A DNA stretch of 64,000 nt, taken from the IMG/VR virus record IMGVR_UViG_3300034358_000044, positions 1 through 64,000 of that record. The stretch is one strand, 5' to 3'. Shown piece by piece: positions 6,488-14,425 of this stretch. This DNA is from a virus. The translations under genes were made by a program, and so were the position numbers. The notes beneath the pieces were generated by a model. The model searched no databases. It worked only from the letters and a program-made list of their open reading frames with translations, and was not told the DNA's origin. Every line of letters starts with the position of its first letter. The stretch's first letter is position 1.

Positions 6488-6925
6488 TTACCCCAGGTCC
6501 GGGTCAGGGTGAGCTCGCTGCGTCTTGAACTCCTTCTTCAGGCGCGCCTGGTTGTCACGCAGGTAGGCCCAGCTGTAGCTCCGTCCCGGCAGCTCCCTGA
6601 CCTCGATGAAGGGGACATTCGCTCCAGCACTCATCGCCGGCTTGACGCTGATGACCTCGGCCAGGCCCCCACAGACGTCGTCTTCCCCGTGGTCGATGTA
6701 GATGGACGTGTCCACGTAGATGTCATCTCCCACCTTGGGAGGTTCGACTCCGGTGTGCAGGTTGGCCGTCTTCAACCGAAGCTTGGCCAGGCGCTCACAC
6801 GCCATGTCCAGGACTTCCTTTCGGGGACCCATCCCCGTGTAGGTGCCGTCCTTGTTCTTCCTCTTCATCGCCGCCTCGACGACGGCCTTCTCCGCGTCTT
6901 CCAGCCTCTTGTCTGATGCTTTCAT
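6488..6925 (-). CDS. Hypothetical protein with N-terminal coiled coil
   Basis: 145 residues. The first 55 form a charged helix (KRLEDAEKAVVEAAMKRKN); the rest is beta-rich with an acidic IDHGEDDVCGG loop and a SH3-like ISVKPAMSAG...FIEVREL pattern. It overlaps the upstream gene by 4 nt (ATGA). No family was recognised. Confidence 0.75.
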   Translation of the reverse strand: MKASDKRLEDAEKAVVEAAMKRKNKDGTYTGMGPRKEVLDMACERLAKLRLKTANLHTGVEPPKVGDDIYVDTSIYIDHGEDDVCGGLAEVISVKPAMSAGANVPFIEVRELPGRSYSWAYLRDNQARLKKEFKTQRAHPDPDLG

Positions 6926-7239
6926 GTCGTTGGTCCTTTGTACTTGTTGAACTCTTCCAGCAGTCCCATCAGCAGGGGCTCGCAGTCGAAGCAGTACATC
7001 TTCGCCCCGTGAGGAACTGGTTTGTCGAATGCGACGTGATTGATGGAGATGTAGGGGTCCCCACCTTCAACGGAGATTCCCCCCTTCGTCCAGAAACGTG
7101 TGTTCCTGGAGCTCATGTTGATGTTGGTCTCACAGCGGTCACAGTAGTAGCCGCCTTTCTCTTGGTTCCAGCCCATGGCTGCCATCCTTTCCATTCCGCG
7201 TTGGGTAGGGTACGTTCTTGAGTTGGATCTACCGCTCAT
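6922..7239 (-). CDS. Hypothetical protein with zinc-binding cysteines
   Basis: About 105 residues from ATG 7239. CDRCETN and, 45 residues later, CFDCEP form a clear four-cysteine site. The start is uncertain: ATG 7239 shares its bases with the plus-strand start at 7238 and has only a distant GGAG, while ATG 7194 and ATG 7185 are possible shorter starts. It overlaps gene 6488-6925 by 4 nt. Confidence 0.7.
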   Translation of the reverse strand: MSGRSNSRTYPTQRGMERMAAMGWNQEKGGYYCDRCETNINMSSRNTRFWTKGGISVEGGDPYISINHVAFDKPVPHGAKMYCFDCEPLLMGLLEEFNKYKGPTT

Positions 7240-7987
7240 GACGAAGAAGAAGACTCCAGGCGAGCTTGGGTCGGACGACACCCAGACTCTCCCAGTCGTT
7301 CCAGACTCGGTCCCCTCGCCACCAGCGCCCAAACCGTCTGCGCCACTTCCTCGTCCATCGACTCCTCGTCCTTCGACCCCCAGGAAGAAGGTTTCGTCTC
7401 CGGTCTATCCGGATGCCCCAGACCCCTCTGCGCCAGTGCCCGTCAGGCCGCCTCCGGAGGACACCCCCAGGCGGAGGCCCCCTCCTGCGCCGAAGACCAT
7501 TCCCTGGGCCGCCCAGGTGGCTCTGGTGGCCATCCCTGCGACCATCTCTGGGGTGGCCAGCTACATGGTTGCCCGTAGCGACTCAGAGACTGGGTACCGT
7601 GCTACCTCAAAGGCCGTGCTGGAGCTCCAGCAGGCCACCAAGGAGCTGGTTCAGCAGCAGGCCTACATGCAGGGAGTCCTCGACGCTCTTCGCGCCGAGA
7701 CGAGCAGGCTGAAGGGTGCGAAGGGGATTGTGGTTCCGCCCCCTCCTCCACCCCTGAACCCCAAGGTGACGCTCACCGACCTACCTTCGACTCTCAAGGC
7801 CGTCGTCCAGGGTGGGGACAGTCACGCAGACTCGACCGTCCTGGCCTTCACACCGGCTCAGAGAGCTGCTCTGGCCGAAGCAGAGGTGAGTAGGACGGCA
7901 GCCATCGAAGCGATGAGGAAGCACGAACTTGAGAAGGAAGCCGCCAAGCAGGGGCAGCTTCCTCCTGGTCCTCCAGCAACTCCCTAG
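7238..7987 (+). CDS. Proline-rich single-pass membrane protein
   Basis: 249 residues. The first 85 are Pro/Ser/Thr/Arg-rich (PSAPLPRPSTPRPSTPRKK). One hydrophobic segment follows (VALVAIPATISGVASYMVA), then a coiled coil (about residues 125-160), a PPPPPPLNP linker and a helical tail. It resembles spanin- or holin-accessory-like envelope proteins only in layout. It is the lone plus-strand gene between two minus-strand runs, and its stop overlaps that of gene 7984-8793 (CTAG). Confidence 0.75.
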   Translation: MTKKKTPGELGSDDTQTLPVVPDSVPSPPAPKPSAPLPRPSTPRPSTPRKKVSSPVYPDAPDPSAPVPVRPPPEDTPRRRPPPAPKTIPWAAQVALVAIPATISGVASYMVARSDSETGYRATSKAVLELQQATKELVQQQAYMQGVLDALRAETSRLKGAKGIVVPPPPPPLNPKVTLTDLPSTLKAVVQGGDSHADSTVLAFTPAQRAALAEAEVSRTAAIEAMRKHELEKEAAKQGQLPPGPPATP

Positions 7988-8793
7988 TTCATGGTCTTCG
8001 CGACAACGTGTTCCGTCCTGTGCTTCGCCTTCTCGAAGAGGTTGACGAAGCGCCCAGAGACGCTTTCCATGTCGGCCTTGACGAGCTCGATGGGTGGATC
8101 GAATCCGATGATGCGTCCTGTCTTGGGGCGGTTCCTGTGGAACTTCACGGAGAGCATCCTGGAGTAGCCTTCCATCTCCAGGATGGTGGTGATGGCTTCG
8201 CAGGCCTTTGGGTTCTGGGACAGGTCCTTCTTCACTTCGATCTTGGCGATTTCATCCGCCGTCTTGTCCCCCAGCTCCTCCTTGTTCATGGAGAGGACCC
8301 AGGTCTCATCCACCTTGACGTACGCGATGGCGTCCGTCTTCTTGATGAGGTTCTTGATGGCCATGGCCACCACGTCCTTGTAGTCCATCTTAGTTCGCTT
8401 GAGGACCACATCGAGGATGACCTCGTCCGGGTTGGGAGCTCTGAAGTCCCTCCCCTTCATCTGCAGGTGGGTGATGATCTTGTCCATCTCCGGACTGGCC
8501 TTCTTGAGGACGTCCAGAGCCTGCTCTGCACCCAGCACCATGTTGGTCATGACGATGATGGTGTCCCCAGGCTTCACCTTCTCGGAGTCGAGCGGTACTT
8601 CGTCGTCGAAGTTTCCTCCCAGGGTGGCGAAGGAGGCCTCGATGATGTCCTGGTCGATGTTCATCTTCTCGGTCATGAAGAAGGCCACCGGCTGAAGCTC
8701 TCCCTCCTCCCGGAGAATCTTCTTGGCGTTCTCCGTGACGCTGTCATGCCACTTCTTCATGTTCTCGATGGAGTATCTGTCATCGGTGTTCAT
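7984..8793 (-). CDS. Hypothetical protein
   Basis: A 269-residue, acidic, soluble, mixed alpha/beta protein. The middle segment (PVAFFMTEKMNIDQD...SEKVKPGDTIIVMTNM) looks like a compact domain. No catalytic motif or cysteine pair is visible and no family was recognised. Its 5' end overlaps gene 8780-9337 by 14 nt, and its stop codon overlaps the convergent plus-strand stop. Confidence 0.8.
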   Translation of the reverse strand: MNTDDRYSIENMKKWHDSVTENAKKILREEGELQPVAFFMTEKMNIDQDIIEASFATLGGNFDDEVPLDSEKVKPGDTIIVMTNMVLGAEQALDVLKKASPEMDKIITHLQMKGRDFRAPNPDEVILDVVLKRTKMDYKDVVAMAIKNLIKKTDAIAYVKVDETWVLSMNKEELGDKTADEIAKIEVKKDLSQNPKACEAITTILEMEGYSRMLSVKFHRNRPKTGRIIGFDPPIELVKADMESVSGRFVNLFEKAKHRTEHVVAKTMN

Positions 8794-9337
8794 CAGGGCT
8801 CCTTGATTTCGCGTACTCTATGGCTACGAGATGCTTGCCGTAGAACATCTCCTCCCAGCTCGTCTGCAGCGCGTTTTCCAGCTTGGGAACCTGCATGTCA
8901 GTGGGCTTCAGTTCGAAGGGCCGCTGACGAGCTCCAGTGTTTCCGGTGTCCTCACACACCTCGCGCTTCTTGTAGCCGAACGGGAACTTGAAGTCCCTGA
9001 AGCAGAACAGGTGGTACTGGTTCGAAGTATCCACCAGTCTGGACTCGGCAGGGTAGAGCTCCACCGCCTCGAACTCCTCACCGACCAGCTCGTTCTTGAT
9101 TCTCTGGAAGTCTCTCCAGTCATGAACTGGAGCCTTGTCCCTGGTCTTGATGCTGAGGTGGATGCAGAGACCGAAGGGCGGTTGAATCTCGAAGAGCGTG
9201 AGATTCACCTGGTAGCGCGAGTTGATGAAGACGTCGATGTCGGGGAACTGCGGAATGCGCCCCCGTTCGAAAGACGTCCAGGGTTTTGTCTCTGCGACTG
9301 ACTTCTTGCGTTTCTCTTTGGTCTTCTTGCCGCTCAT
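8780..9337 (-). CDS. Phage-conserved protein (DUF7694-like)
   Basis: 185 residues from ATG 9337; the longer frame is rejected because its extension overlaps the zinc-ribbon gene. The centre, with DWRDFQRIKNELVGEEFEAV, ELYPAESRLVDTSNQYHLFC and FKFPFGYKKREV, matches a pattern I know from short phage proteins classed as DUF7694. The function of that family is unknown. The N-terminus is lysine rich. Confidence 0.75.
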   Translation of the reverse strand: MSGKKTKEKRKKSVAETKPWTSFERGRIPQFPDIDVFINSRYQVNLTLFEIQPPFGLCIHLSIKTRDKAPVHDWRDFQRIKNELVGEEFEAVELYPAESRLVDTSNQYHLFCFRDFKFPFGYKKREVCEDTGNTGARQRPFELKPTDMQVPKLENALQTSWEEMFYGKHLVAIEYAKSRSPDEHR

Positions 9338-9344
9338 GGGATTC

Positions 9345-9566
9345 CTAGATGTGGATGGCGTGGCCGCACCGGTTGCAGATGGCGCGGTCAGTTTCGGTGC
9401 GCTGGTTACGGCGATGAGGGCCTCCACTGCCGCACTCCGGGCAGGTGATGCGGATGTGCGTGGGCGGGTCGCCCTCGAATCCGACAGTGCCCTCGGAGAG
9501 CTTCTCCGTGTACGTCTGGAAGGCTTTGACCTTCTCCTTCACCGTGGGCTTCTTGATGTTGTTCAT
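9345..9566 (-). CDS. Small C4 zinc-ribbon protein
   Basis: 73 residues from ATG 9566 (GGAGATGAC just before the start). A helix (KEKVKAFQTYTEKL) is followed by CPECGSGG and CNRCGH, a standard C4 zinc ribbon at the C-terminus. It lies 8 nt before the next gene. Such small ribbons often bind nucleic acid or polymerase subunits; nothing here tells which. Confidence 0.75.
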   Translation of the reverse strand: MNNIKKPTVKEKVKAFQTYTEKLSEGTVGFEGDPPTHIRITCPECGSGGPHRRNQRTETDRAICNRCGHAIHI

Positions 9567-9576
9567 GTCATCTCCT

Positions 9577-9777
9577 TCAGTCTTTGAGTGCTTCGAGGAC
9601 CTGCTCGACGAGGTCATCCCCATCGCAGCGGCACTCCTCACTTCCGTCCCGTTCCTCTGGAAGTTCACGGGCGCCGATGCAGCCTTCTTCGTGTAGCTGG
9701 TGCTTCCACTGACCGTCATCGTCGATGAAGAACAGGAGAGCCCTCTTCAGTTTCTTGACCTTCTGGTCAATCATCAC
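9577..9777 (-). CDS. Small acidic hypothetical protein
   Basis: 66 residues, starting MMIDQKVKKLKRALLFFIDD. A CRCDGDD segment near residue 49 carries two Cys but not a full zinc site. It overlaps gene 9774-10037 by 4 nt (ATGA). No family was recognised. Confidence 0.7.
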   Translation of the reverse strand: MMIDQKVKKLKRALLFFIDDDGQWKHQLHEEGCIGARELPEERDGSEECRCDGDDLVEQVLEALKD

Positions 9778-10037
9778 GCCTCCATACTCGTCATCTTCAT
9801 GGCTTCCCGAGCTCGGGCAATCCGAGCTCCGTGGTGCTGCACCAATGACTGGCGCATGGTGGTGTCTCCCAGTGGAAGATCCGCAATGAGCTTGTCGAAG
9901 TAGTCAATCTCCTCCTGCACCACTTTGCGCAGGAGGAGAACATCCCTCTGGTACTGTTTCAGCACATTCACGGTGATTCTCAGCTTCGAGTTCTCGCTGC
10001 AACCTTCGAGATCACGCTCGTTATACGGAATGCTCAT
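9774..10037 (-). CDS. Hypothetical helical protein
   Basis: An 87-residue, helical, charged protein (KQYQRDVLLLRKVVQEEIDY). It overlaps the upstream gene by 17 nt. No family was recognised. Confidence 0.75.
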   Translation of the reverse strand: MSIPYNERDLEGCSENSKLRITVNVLKQYQRDVLLLRKVVQEEIDYFDKLIADLPLGDTTMRQSLVQHHGARIARAREAMKMTSMEA

Positions 10038-10569
10038 CGTATTTCCTCAGAACTGCGCAGATAGAGCATTCACAAGAGGTCATGTGGGTGTCGTTCCCGT
10101 TGACGACGACGATGTCCACCAACACCTTCTTGTACGCTGCTGCTTCCTCTTCGGCCAGTAGGAAGACCCTCTCAGCTTCCTTCCACTCAGCAGCGCGAGT
10201 CGTGAATTCAGCCTCCTTCTTCACCAGCTCGCGCAGGCGCTGAAGGTAGTTGATGGGGGACGTAGGGACTCCCCCAGCAGTGCCGCCCACTTCGTAGATG
10301 ACGGCGGTCACGATGCGCTGGCACTCGGCCTGGAGCTCTGCGATCTCCAAGCGAACATGGTCGTAGTCTCTCAACCTCTTGAGATTCCCTTGTTCACCGG
10401 CCAGAGAGGCGTACTCCTTGTCGGTGATGAGGTTGTCCCTGAACAGCTCTCTGCGCTGCTGACGAACGAGGTCGTGCTCGCGCTGGTTCTCTTGGCTCAT
10501 CTCTTTGAGTCGTTCAACCTCAATGCGGAGAGCCATCGTCTCACTGAGTGAGTCATCGAATGTGCTCAC
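10021..10569 (-). CDS. Coiled-coil protein with C-terminal Cys cluster
   Basis: 182 residues. I start it at GTG 10569, which shares GTGA with the stop of the upstream gene and has GGGAG 8 nt before it. Residues about 10-150 form long coiled coils (RIEVERLKEMSQENQREH, ELQAECQRIV). The C-terminus holds CECSICAVL, a possible metal site with one His nearby. It is one of a series of coiled-coil genes from 10.0 to 12.6 kb that look related in style. Confidence 0.75.
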   Translation of the reverse strand: MSTFDDSLSETMALRIEVERLKEMSQENQREHDLVRQQRRELFRDNLITDKEYASLAGEQGNLKRLRDYDHVRLEIAELQAECQRIVTAVIYEVGGTAGGVPTSPINYLQRLRELVKKEAEFTTRAAEWKEAERVFLLAEEEAAAYKKVLVDIVVVNGNDTHMTSCECSICAVLRKYDEHSV

Positions 10570-11027
10570 GGTTTGTCTCCCGGAAGAGGCACTTCGCGGA
10601 TAAAAGTCCCCACAGAGCGTGCCACTGCTTCGGCAATGTCGGGACGGCTCGGATCCCACTTCAAGCACGCCGTGTCAGCAGCGACTGACCCATGTCGCGC
10701 GCACGTCTCACGCAGGGCCACCAGAGCATCGCGATTGACGTGCCCACCTACGCGGCACTCAAGCCACGCCACTGGTGGCAAGTTGGCCTTCTCGATATGC
10801 GCCTTGAGCTGCTTCACCTCTACCCGAAGACGATTCAGTTCGGCGCGCTCTGTCTCTTCGGCCAGCAGTAGTACCCCGAGATGCTGCTGCTTTGGAGTCT
10901 GTAGCCGCTCCACTTCGGCTTGAAGACCGAGAGCCGTGTCCCCGAGTACCTTCTCAACGTGCCGCAGTCTCTCGACCTCGGCCCTCAGCTTCTCCAGCGT
11001 ATGCAGCATGTCGTCTGGATCACTCAT
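10566..11027 (-). CDS. Coiled-coil protein
   Basis: 153 residues. The first half is heptad-rich (LEKLRAEVERLRHVEKVL, ELNRLRVEVKQLKAHIEK); the second half is a small folded part with three Cys. It overlaps genes on both sides by 4 nt. The repeated EVERLR pattern is shared with neighbours, suggesting duplication of a scaffold. Function unknown. Confidence 0.75.
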   Translation of the reverse strand: MSDPDDMLHTLEKLRAEVERLRHVEKVLGDTALGLQAEVERLQTPKQQHLGVLLLAEETERAELNRLRVEVKQLKAHIEKANLPPVAWLECRVGGHVNRDALVALRETCARHGSVAADTACLKWDPSRPDIAEAVARSVGTFIREVPLPGDKP

Positions 11028-11227
11028 TTCATTGCCTCCACGTCAGCGATTGCATCGGCCAAGGCGCGCTCTTGCGATAGGAGTCTGTGCAGGCGAGCCG
11101 ATGCCTGATGCGTCCGCAATAGATCCAACACTCTGTCTTTCTGTGCGGCGAGGGCGGCGGCGTGCTCGGCCTCAAGGCAGTAGGGGCATGGACTCATGAC
11201 GTACCATTGGTGCCGACACTCGCTCAT
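11024..11227 (-). CDS. Small zinc-finger-like protein
   Basis: 67 residues from ATG 11227, which overlaps the upstream stop as ATGA. The start MSECRHQWYVMSPCPYCLEAE gives C-x-H plus CPYC, a plausible zinc knuckle, followed by a helical tail. No family was recognised. Confidence 0.7.
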   Translation of the reverse strand: MSECRHQWYVMSPCPYCLEAEHAAALAAQKDRVLDLLRTHQASARLHRLLSQERALADAIADVEAMK

Positions 11228-11469
11228 CGCGCACCTCCCGTAGCGGCGGCGATGGCGGCGCGGGCGTCCTCGCACCATGCCGGTTCGACACAGTCCCCGG
11301 TCCCGTCCATGCCTGCTGCGACGCACCACATCAGTGCGCGCTGCAGTGCCTGTGTCTTCACCGCCGCGTCGGCCTCGGCCTTTTCGGCGCGGGCGATGGC
11401 GCTGTCTCGCTCGGCCTTGAGAGCGTGAATCTCTTTCCAGAGTTTGTCGAACTCTCTGATGTCGCTCAT
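11224..11469 (-). CDS. Coiled-coil hypothetical protein
   Basis: 81 residues: an N-terminal heptad helix (KEIHALKAERDSAIARAEKA) and an Ala-rich second helix with CVEPAWCEDA. It overlaps the downstream gene by 4 nt. Part of the coiled-coil series. Confidence 0.7.
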   Translation of the reverse strand: MSDIREFDKLWKEIHALKAERDSAIARAEKAEADAAVKTQALQRALMWCVAAGMDGTGDCVEPAWCEDARAAIAAATGGAR

Positions 11470-11488
11470 CGCGCCCCTGCCTTCCTCT

Positions 11489-12145
11489 TCATGGGATTGC
11501 CTCCACTGCGGCTATGACTTCAGTGAGCACTTCCCACCCTTCGCTGTCCTGCCTGACCTCGTCGAGCGCTTCTTGCAGCACTGCCACCACGGCGGCCTTC
11601 TGGACGGCGAGGGCGGCTTCCGCCTTATCGGCCCTGTTGAACACCTTGACGTGTGCCCCATCTGGTGAGTCGGTTGGTTTCACGGCAGAGACTCCGTTGG
11701 GCTCGTTGTGCCAACGCAAGTGCAGCCTCTCCACCTCGGCCTGCGCCTCATCTCGCTCTCGTCGTGCCTCTGCGTAGCACCACGGGCAGGTGCCGCACGG
11801 GCCGCGCCCCTCATCTCGATTGCCCTTGCACCACGCTCCAGTGCGAACGTCGGACTCAGCACGCAGCAGCTCGGCCTCTTTGAGCTTCTCCTCCAGAACG
11901 TGAATGACGTCTCGTTCGTGGTTCTTCTCGGAACTCATCTCCAAGAGCGCGCAGACTCTCGACACGAGCTCCCCCCGGGCTGCATTCACGGCCACGACTG
12001 CAGCGTGCATCTCCAGAGCGGTCGAGGCTGCTGAGCGTGCTTCCTCCAGTGCGGCAACAGTGGCGGCAACCCTGTCCCAGTCGGCGTTCCACCACGTAGG
12101 TGGGACCGGCATTTCTTCCATCGTGTACGGCTGTGGCTTGCTCAT
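11489..12145 (-). CDS. Coiled-coil protein with Cys-rich insert
   Basis: 218 residues from ATG 12145 (ATGA overlap with the upstream gene). Long Ala/Glu-rich helices flank a Cys-rich centre (CKGNRDEGRGPCGTCPWCY) that could bind zinc. The same Ala-rich NRADKAEAALAVQKAAVVAV style occurs in gene 11224-11469. Function unknown. Confidence 0.75.
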   Translation of the reverse strand: MSKPQPYTMEEMPVPPTWWNADWDRVAATVAALEEARSAASTALEMHAAVVAVNAARGELVSRVCALLEMSSEKNHERDVIHVLEEKLKEAELLRAESDVRTGAWCKGNRDEGRGPCGTCPWCYAEARRERDEAQAEVERLHLRWHNEPNGVSAVKPTDSPDGAHVKVFNRADKAEAALAVQKAAVVAVLQEALDEVRQDSEGWEVLTEVIAAVEAIP

Positions 12146-12360
12146 CGTGTACTCGGGGGTTGGGGGATCTTGATCGCCATCTCCAGGTCCGCGAGGGTAG
12201 CGGCCTTGGTCTTCATCACTTCCATCACTTGTGGGTTCGGGAAGCCGCCTGCGCGTTCCCAGAAGGACATCATCTGGGCGCCGATGCAGGCGGCATAGAC
12301 GGCGAGCCATTTCTCTTCAGTGACGTGATTCGCCTTGTTGACGCTCCAATTGGTCGTCAT
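12142..12360 (-). CDS. Small hypothetical protein
   Basis: A 72-residue helical protein (EEKWLAVYAACIGAQMMSFW) with a proline-rich end. The ATGA overlap with the downstream coiled-coil gene suggests coupled translation. No family was recognised. Confidence 0.7.
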   Translation of the reverse strand: MTTNWSVNKANHVTEEKWLAVYAACIGAQMMSFWERAGGFPNPQVMEVMKTKAATLADLEMAIKIPQPPSTR

Positions 12361-12363
12361 GGG

Positions 12364-12561
12364 CTAGTCCGCGTTGGCAGCGTCGATGCGGGCCTGGGCC
12401 TCATCATCGAACTCGTCCACCAGGTTCTCCAGCATCACCACGTAGTCGGACGAGGGGATGTCGTGGAGGAGTGTGTTGATGTCCTTCCAGAACTTCTCTC
12501 GCAGCTCGGTGACTTTCTTCTCCAGCTCTTTCTGCTTTGCCTTGTTCACGTGTGCCTCCAA
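12364..12561 (-). CDS. Small coiled-coil protein
   Basis: A 65-residue charged helix (KAKQKELEKKVTELREKF) followed by an acidic helix. First gene after the terminator at 12566-12587, yet no copy of the bipartite promoter is visible in the short gap. No family was recognised. Confidence 0.7.
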   Translation of the reverse strand: MEAHVNKAKQKELEKKVTELREKFWKDINTLLHDIPSSDYVVMLENLVDEFDDEAQARIDAANAD

Positions 12562-12565
12562 TGAA

Positions 12566-12587
12566 AAGGGCTCCCGAAGGAGCCCTT
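12566..12587 (-). terminator. Rho-independent terminator after gene 12612-12986
   Basis: AAGGGCTCC pairs with GGAGCCCTT across CGAA (read TTCG on the minus strand, a stable tetraloop), then TTTTC. This is the best terminator in the left part of the window. Confidence 0.8.
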
Positions 12588-12611
12588 GGTAGAACGGAAT
12601 GTAGGCCTGAC

Positions 12612-12986
12612 TCAGACTCCGCCAGGGCCTGTTGCAGGGTACATCGCCCCGCCCTGACTGATGTTCGCGGTGGACTGTCCATCGACCGGGGACTGTGACC
12701 TGTCAGGGGAGGCTGCAGCAGCGCTCCCCTGGTCGTAGTCCCGAACGTTGCGCTTCCTGGGGTGGCCAGCAGGCAACCCGAAGAAGGCATTGGCCTTGGA
12801 GGCAGGAGTCTCCGACTGAGGCTGCTGCTTCTGGACGCCAGGCTGTCCGCCCTTCTGCCGCCAGTCAGGGTTCTTGTCCTGGTCATCCTGCGGAGGGATG
12901 GAGGCATTGGTGACCATCTGCGCATCTTGGGAGACGGCGATCTTCACCAGTTCATCTTGGAAAGCAGCGAGGGTGTACGGATTCAT
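12612..12986 (-). CDS. KIA-tagged disordered protein
   Basis: 124 residues. The N-terminus MNPYTLAAFQDELVKIAVSQ carries the FxDELxKIA helix shared with five other proteins in this window. The rest is Gln/Pro/Ser/Gly-rich and looks unfolded. The tag plus disorder suggests a minor virion or scaffold component, by inference. It overlaps the next tagged gene by 4 nt, so the two are likely made together. Confidence 0.75.
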   Translation of the reverse strand: MNPYTLAAFQDELVKIAVSQDAQMVTNASIPPQDDQDKNPDWRQKGGQPGVQKQQPQSETPASKANAFFGLPAGHPRKRNVRDYDQGSAAAASPDRSQSPVDGQSTANISQGGAMYPATGPGGV

Positions 12987-13366
12987 CGTGCTCCTAGTCC
13001 GAGTAGCTTCTTGGCCTTGAGCTTGGCCGCATCCCCGTCTGCCATCTGGCGTACGGCCTTCTCACTCTCCCGCTTGATGCCGAACTTCCGTGCGGAGCTT
13101 CCCGAGAAGTACCCGTCCATGGTCTTGGCGGTATTGGGGAGCGTGTTCCTGTTCGACACCAGCGCCGCCACGTCGGGAACCTTGATGGCGGCGTCTGCAG
13201 CTCGGAGGCCCTTCACCTTCGACAGTGTCTTGGCCGCCTCCCTGCCGGCGTTGTGCGCCTTGAGGCGCTCTGCAGCGTAGCCCACTTGGGACATCATCGC
13301 CCCACGTGAGAGACGTGCAATCTTCTCCAACTCGTTGCTGAACGCAGCCATGGTCTGGGGATGCAT
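12983..13366 (-). CDS. KIA-tagged basic helical protein
   Basis: 127 residues. It starts MHPQTMAAFSNELEKIARLS, nearly the same tag as the downstream gene. The body is basic and helical (KTLSKVKGLRAADAAIK, KLKAKKLLGLGAR), compatible with binding DNA. A hairpin separates it from gene 13406-13579. No family was recognised beyond the tag. Confidence 0.75.
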   Translation of the reverse strand: MHPQTMAAFSNELEKIARLSRGAMMSQVGYAAERLKAHNAGREAAKTLSKVKGLRAADAAIKVPDVAALVSNRNTLPNTAKTMDGYFSGSSARKFGIKRESEKAVRQMADGDAAKLKAKKLLGLGAR

Positions 13367-13376
13367 GGGTCGCAGC

Positions 13377-13394
13377 CTACCCTTGGATGGGTAG
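13377..13394 (-). terminator. Hairpin after gene 13406-13579
   Basis: CTACCC pairs with GGGTAG around TTGGAT, 12 nt beyond the minus-strand stop at 13406. There is no U-run, so it may act as a weak terminator or as a leader structure for the next gene. Confidence 0.4.
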
Positions 13395-13405
13395 AAGAGA
13401 GAAGG

Positions 13406-13579
13406 TTACTTCTTCGCCTGCTTCTTGAGAGCCTTCTTCTCGCGCTTGATGTCCTTGGCGAGGACATTCAGTTTCTTCTCGATGTCCTGGATGTCCTTGT
13501 GGCTCTTGATGGCCAACTGGACCGTGTGGGTGATGAGCTCGTCGAGCGTCATGTTTTCGGGCTTCTTGGGACGTCCCAT
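13406..13579 (-). CDS. Small basic coiled-coil protein
   Basis: 57 residues from ATG 13579 (AAGGAG 5 nt upstream). MGRPKKPENMTLDELITHTV opens with an AT-hook-like GRPKK, then a Lys-rich coiled coil (KKLNVLAKDIKREKKALKKQ). DNA binding is plausible. The start lies inside the upstream gene (31-nt overlap). Confidence 0.7.
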   Translation of the reverse strand: MGRPKKPENMTLDELITHTVQLAIKSHKDIQDIEKKLNVLAKDIKREKKALKKQAKK

Positions 13580-14067
13580 TGTAGCTCCTTGAGTTTTAGT
13601 GCCCATTCGTCCATTTCTAGAGCTTCGTCAACATCCTCTATACCGTGGATGAACTCGTATTCCACTGGATCTTTGCTAGTGTCCACCTTGTTGTCGGTTA
13701 GCGTCTTGTGGAAGGCGGCAACGGCGGCGTAGGCCAACTCGCTTCTCAGGTTCTCAAGGGAGGTCAACTCCTCACCGTAGATGGTAGTTGCCCCTGCCGA
13801 CCCGACCCGAAGCTGGACAGAGGGCTTCGTGGGGTTGGGGTCCCACTTGGCGGATCGAAGCTCACTGAGGATGGCGGCGTCTGCCGCATTGAAGGCGACC
13901 TCGTAGGGGTCGAAGAGTGCTTCGGTGTCCGTGATGAACAGGGTGTGCTTCCCCTCGCACTCGTACTTCATCGACTGCGCCTCCCATCCCCCGTCATAGT
14001 CGACGATGCCATGGTCACCCACGTGCTTCATCGGAGTACCGTCCAAGGGACAGAAGAGTGGTTTCAT
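13549..14067 (-). CDS. Hypothetical protein
   Basis: 172 residues from ATG 14067, which overlaps the upstream stop as ATGA; the longer frame is shadow of gene 14064-14387. The N-terminus MKPLFCPLDGTPMKHVGDHG and a later Cys/His pair (YECEGKHTLF) suggest a small zinc site of C-H-C-H type. The C-terminal half is helical and acidic. No family was recognised. Confidence 0.75.
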   Translation of the reverse strand: MKPLFCPLDGTPMKHVGDHGIVDYDGGWEAQSMKYECEGKHTLFITDTEALFDPYEVAFNAADAAILSELRSAKWDPNPTKPSVQLRVGSAGATTIYGEELTSLENLRSELAYAAVAAFHKTLTDNKVDTSKDPVEYEFIHGIEDVDEALEMDEWALKLKELQWDVPRSPKT

Positions 14068-14387
14068 TCCTTCTTCTCCTCTGTGACCATGTCGAACAAG
14101 CCCTTGTTGGCGATGATGGGAGGGGACCAGCCCTCCACCACCTGCTTGCGGTAGTCCTCCTCCGCTGGGTTGTACTTCTCCACCCCATCCTTGCCCTTGT
14201 ACCAGTAGCCGATGACGAGGATGTCGAGGGTGTCCGAATCGCCCAGCTTGTGCTTCTCGACCCACTCCTTGTACTCCTTCACGTCGAATCGGATGATGTC
14301 GTTGTAGTCTTCCGGAAGAGGCTCCTCAGTACGCGAGCCATCGTCGTTGATGCTGAAGGCTCCGTGGGAGCCAAAGATTTCAAACAT
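14064..14387 (-). CDS. Hypothetical protein
   Basis: 107 residues, acidic, mixed alpha/beta (YNDIIRFDVKEYKEWVEKHK, LDILVIGYWYKGKDGVEKYN). No Cys pairs or membrane segment. Coupled to the downstream gene by ATGA. Confidence 0.75.
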   Translation of the reverse strand: MFEIFGSHGAFSINDDGSRTEEPLPEDYNDIIRFDVKEYKEWVEKHKLGDSDTLDILVIGYWYKGKDGVEKYNPAEEDYRKQVVEGWSPPIIANKGLFDMVTEEKKE

Positions 14388-14425
14388 TGAGTAGTTCCTC
14401 TGAGGGTTGTTCGTTGGTGGTGTTC

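Noticed and set aside
6741-6760. T-arm-like GGTTCGACTCC as part of a tRNA
   Set aside because: It lies inside a coding frame on the other strand and no other tRNA arms are adjacent.
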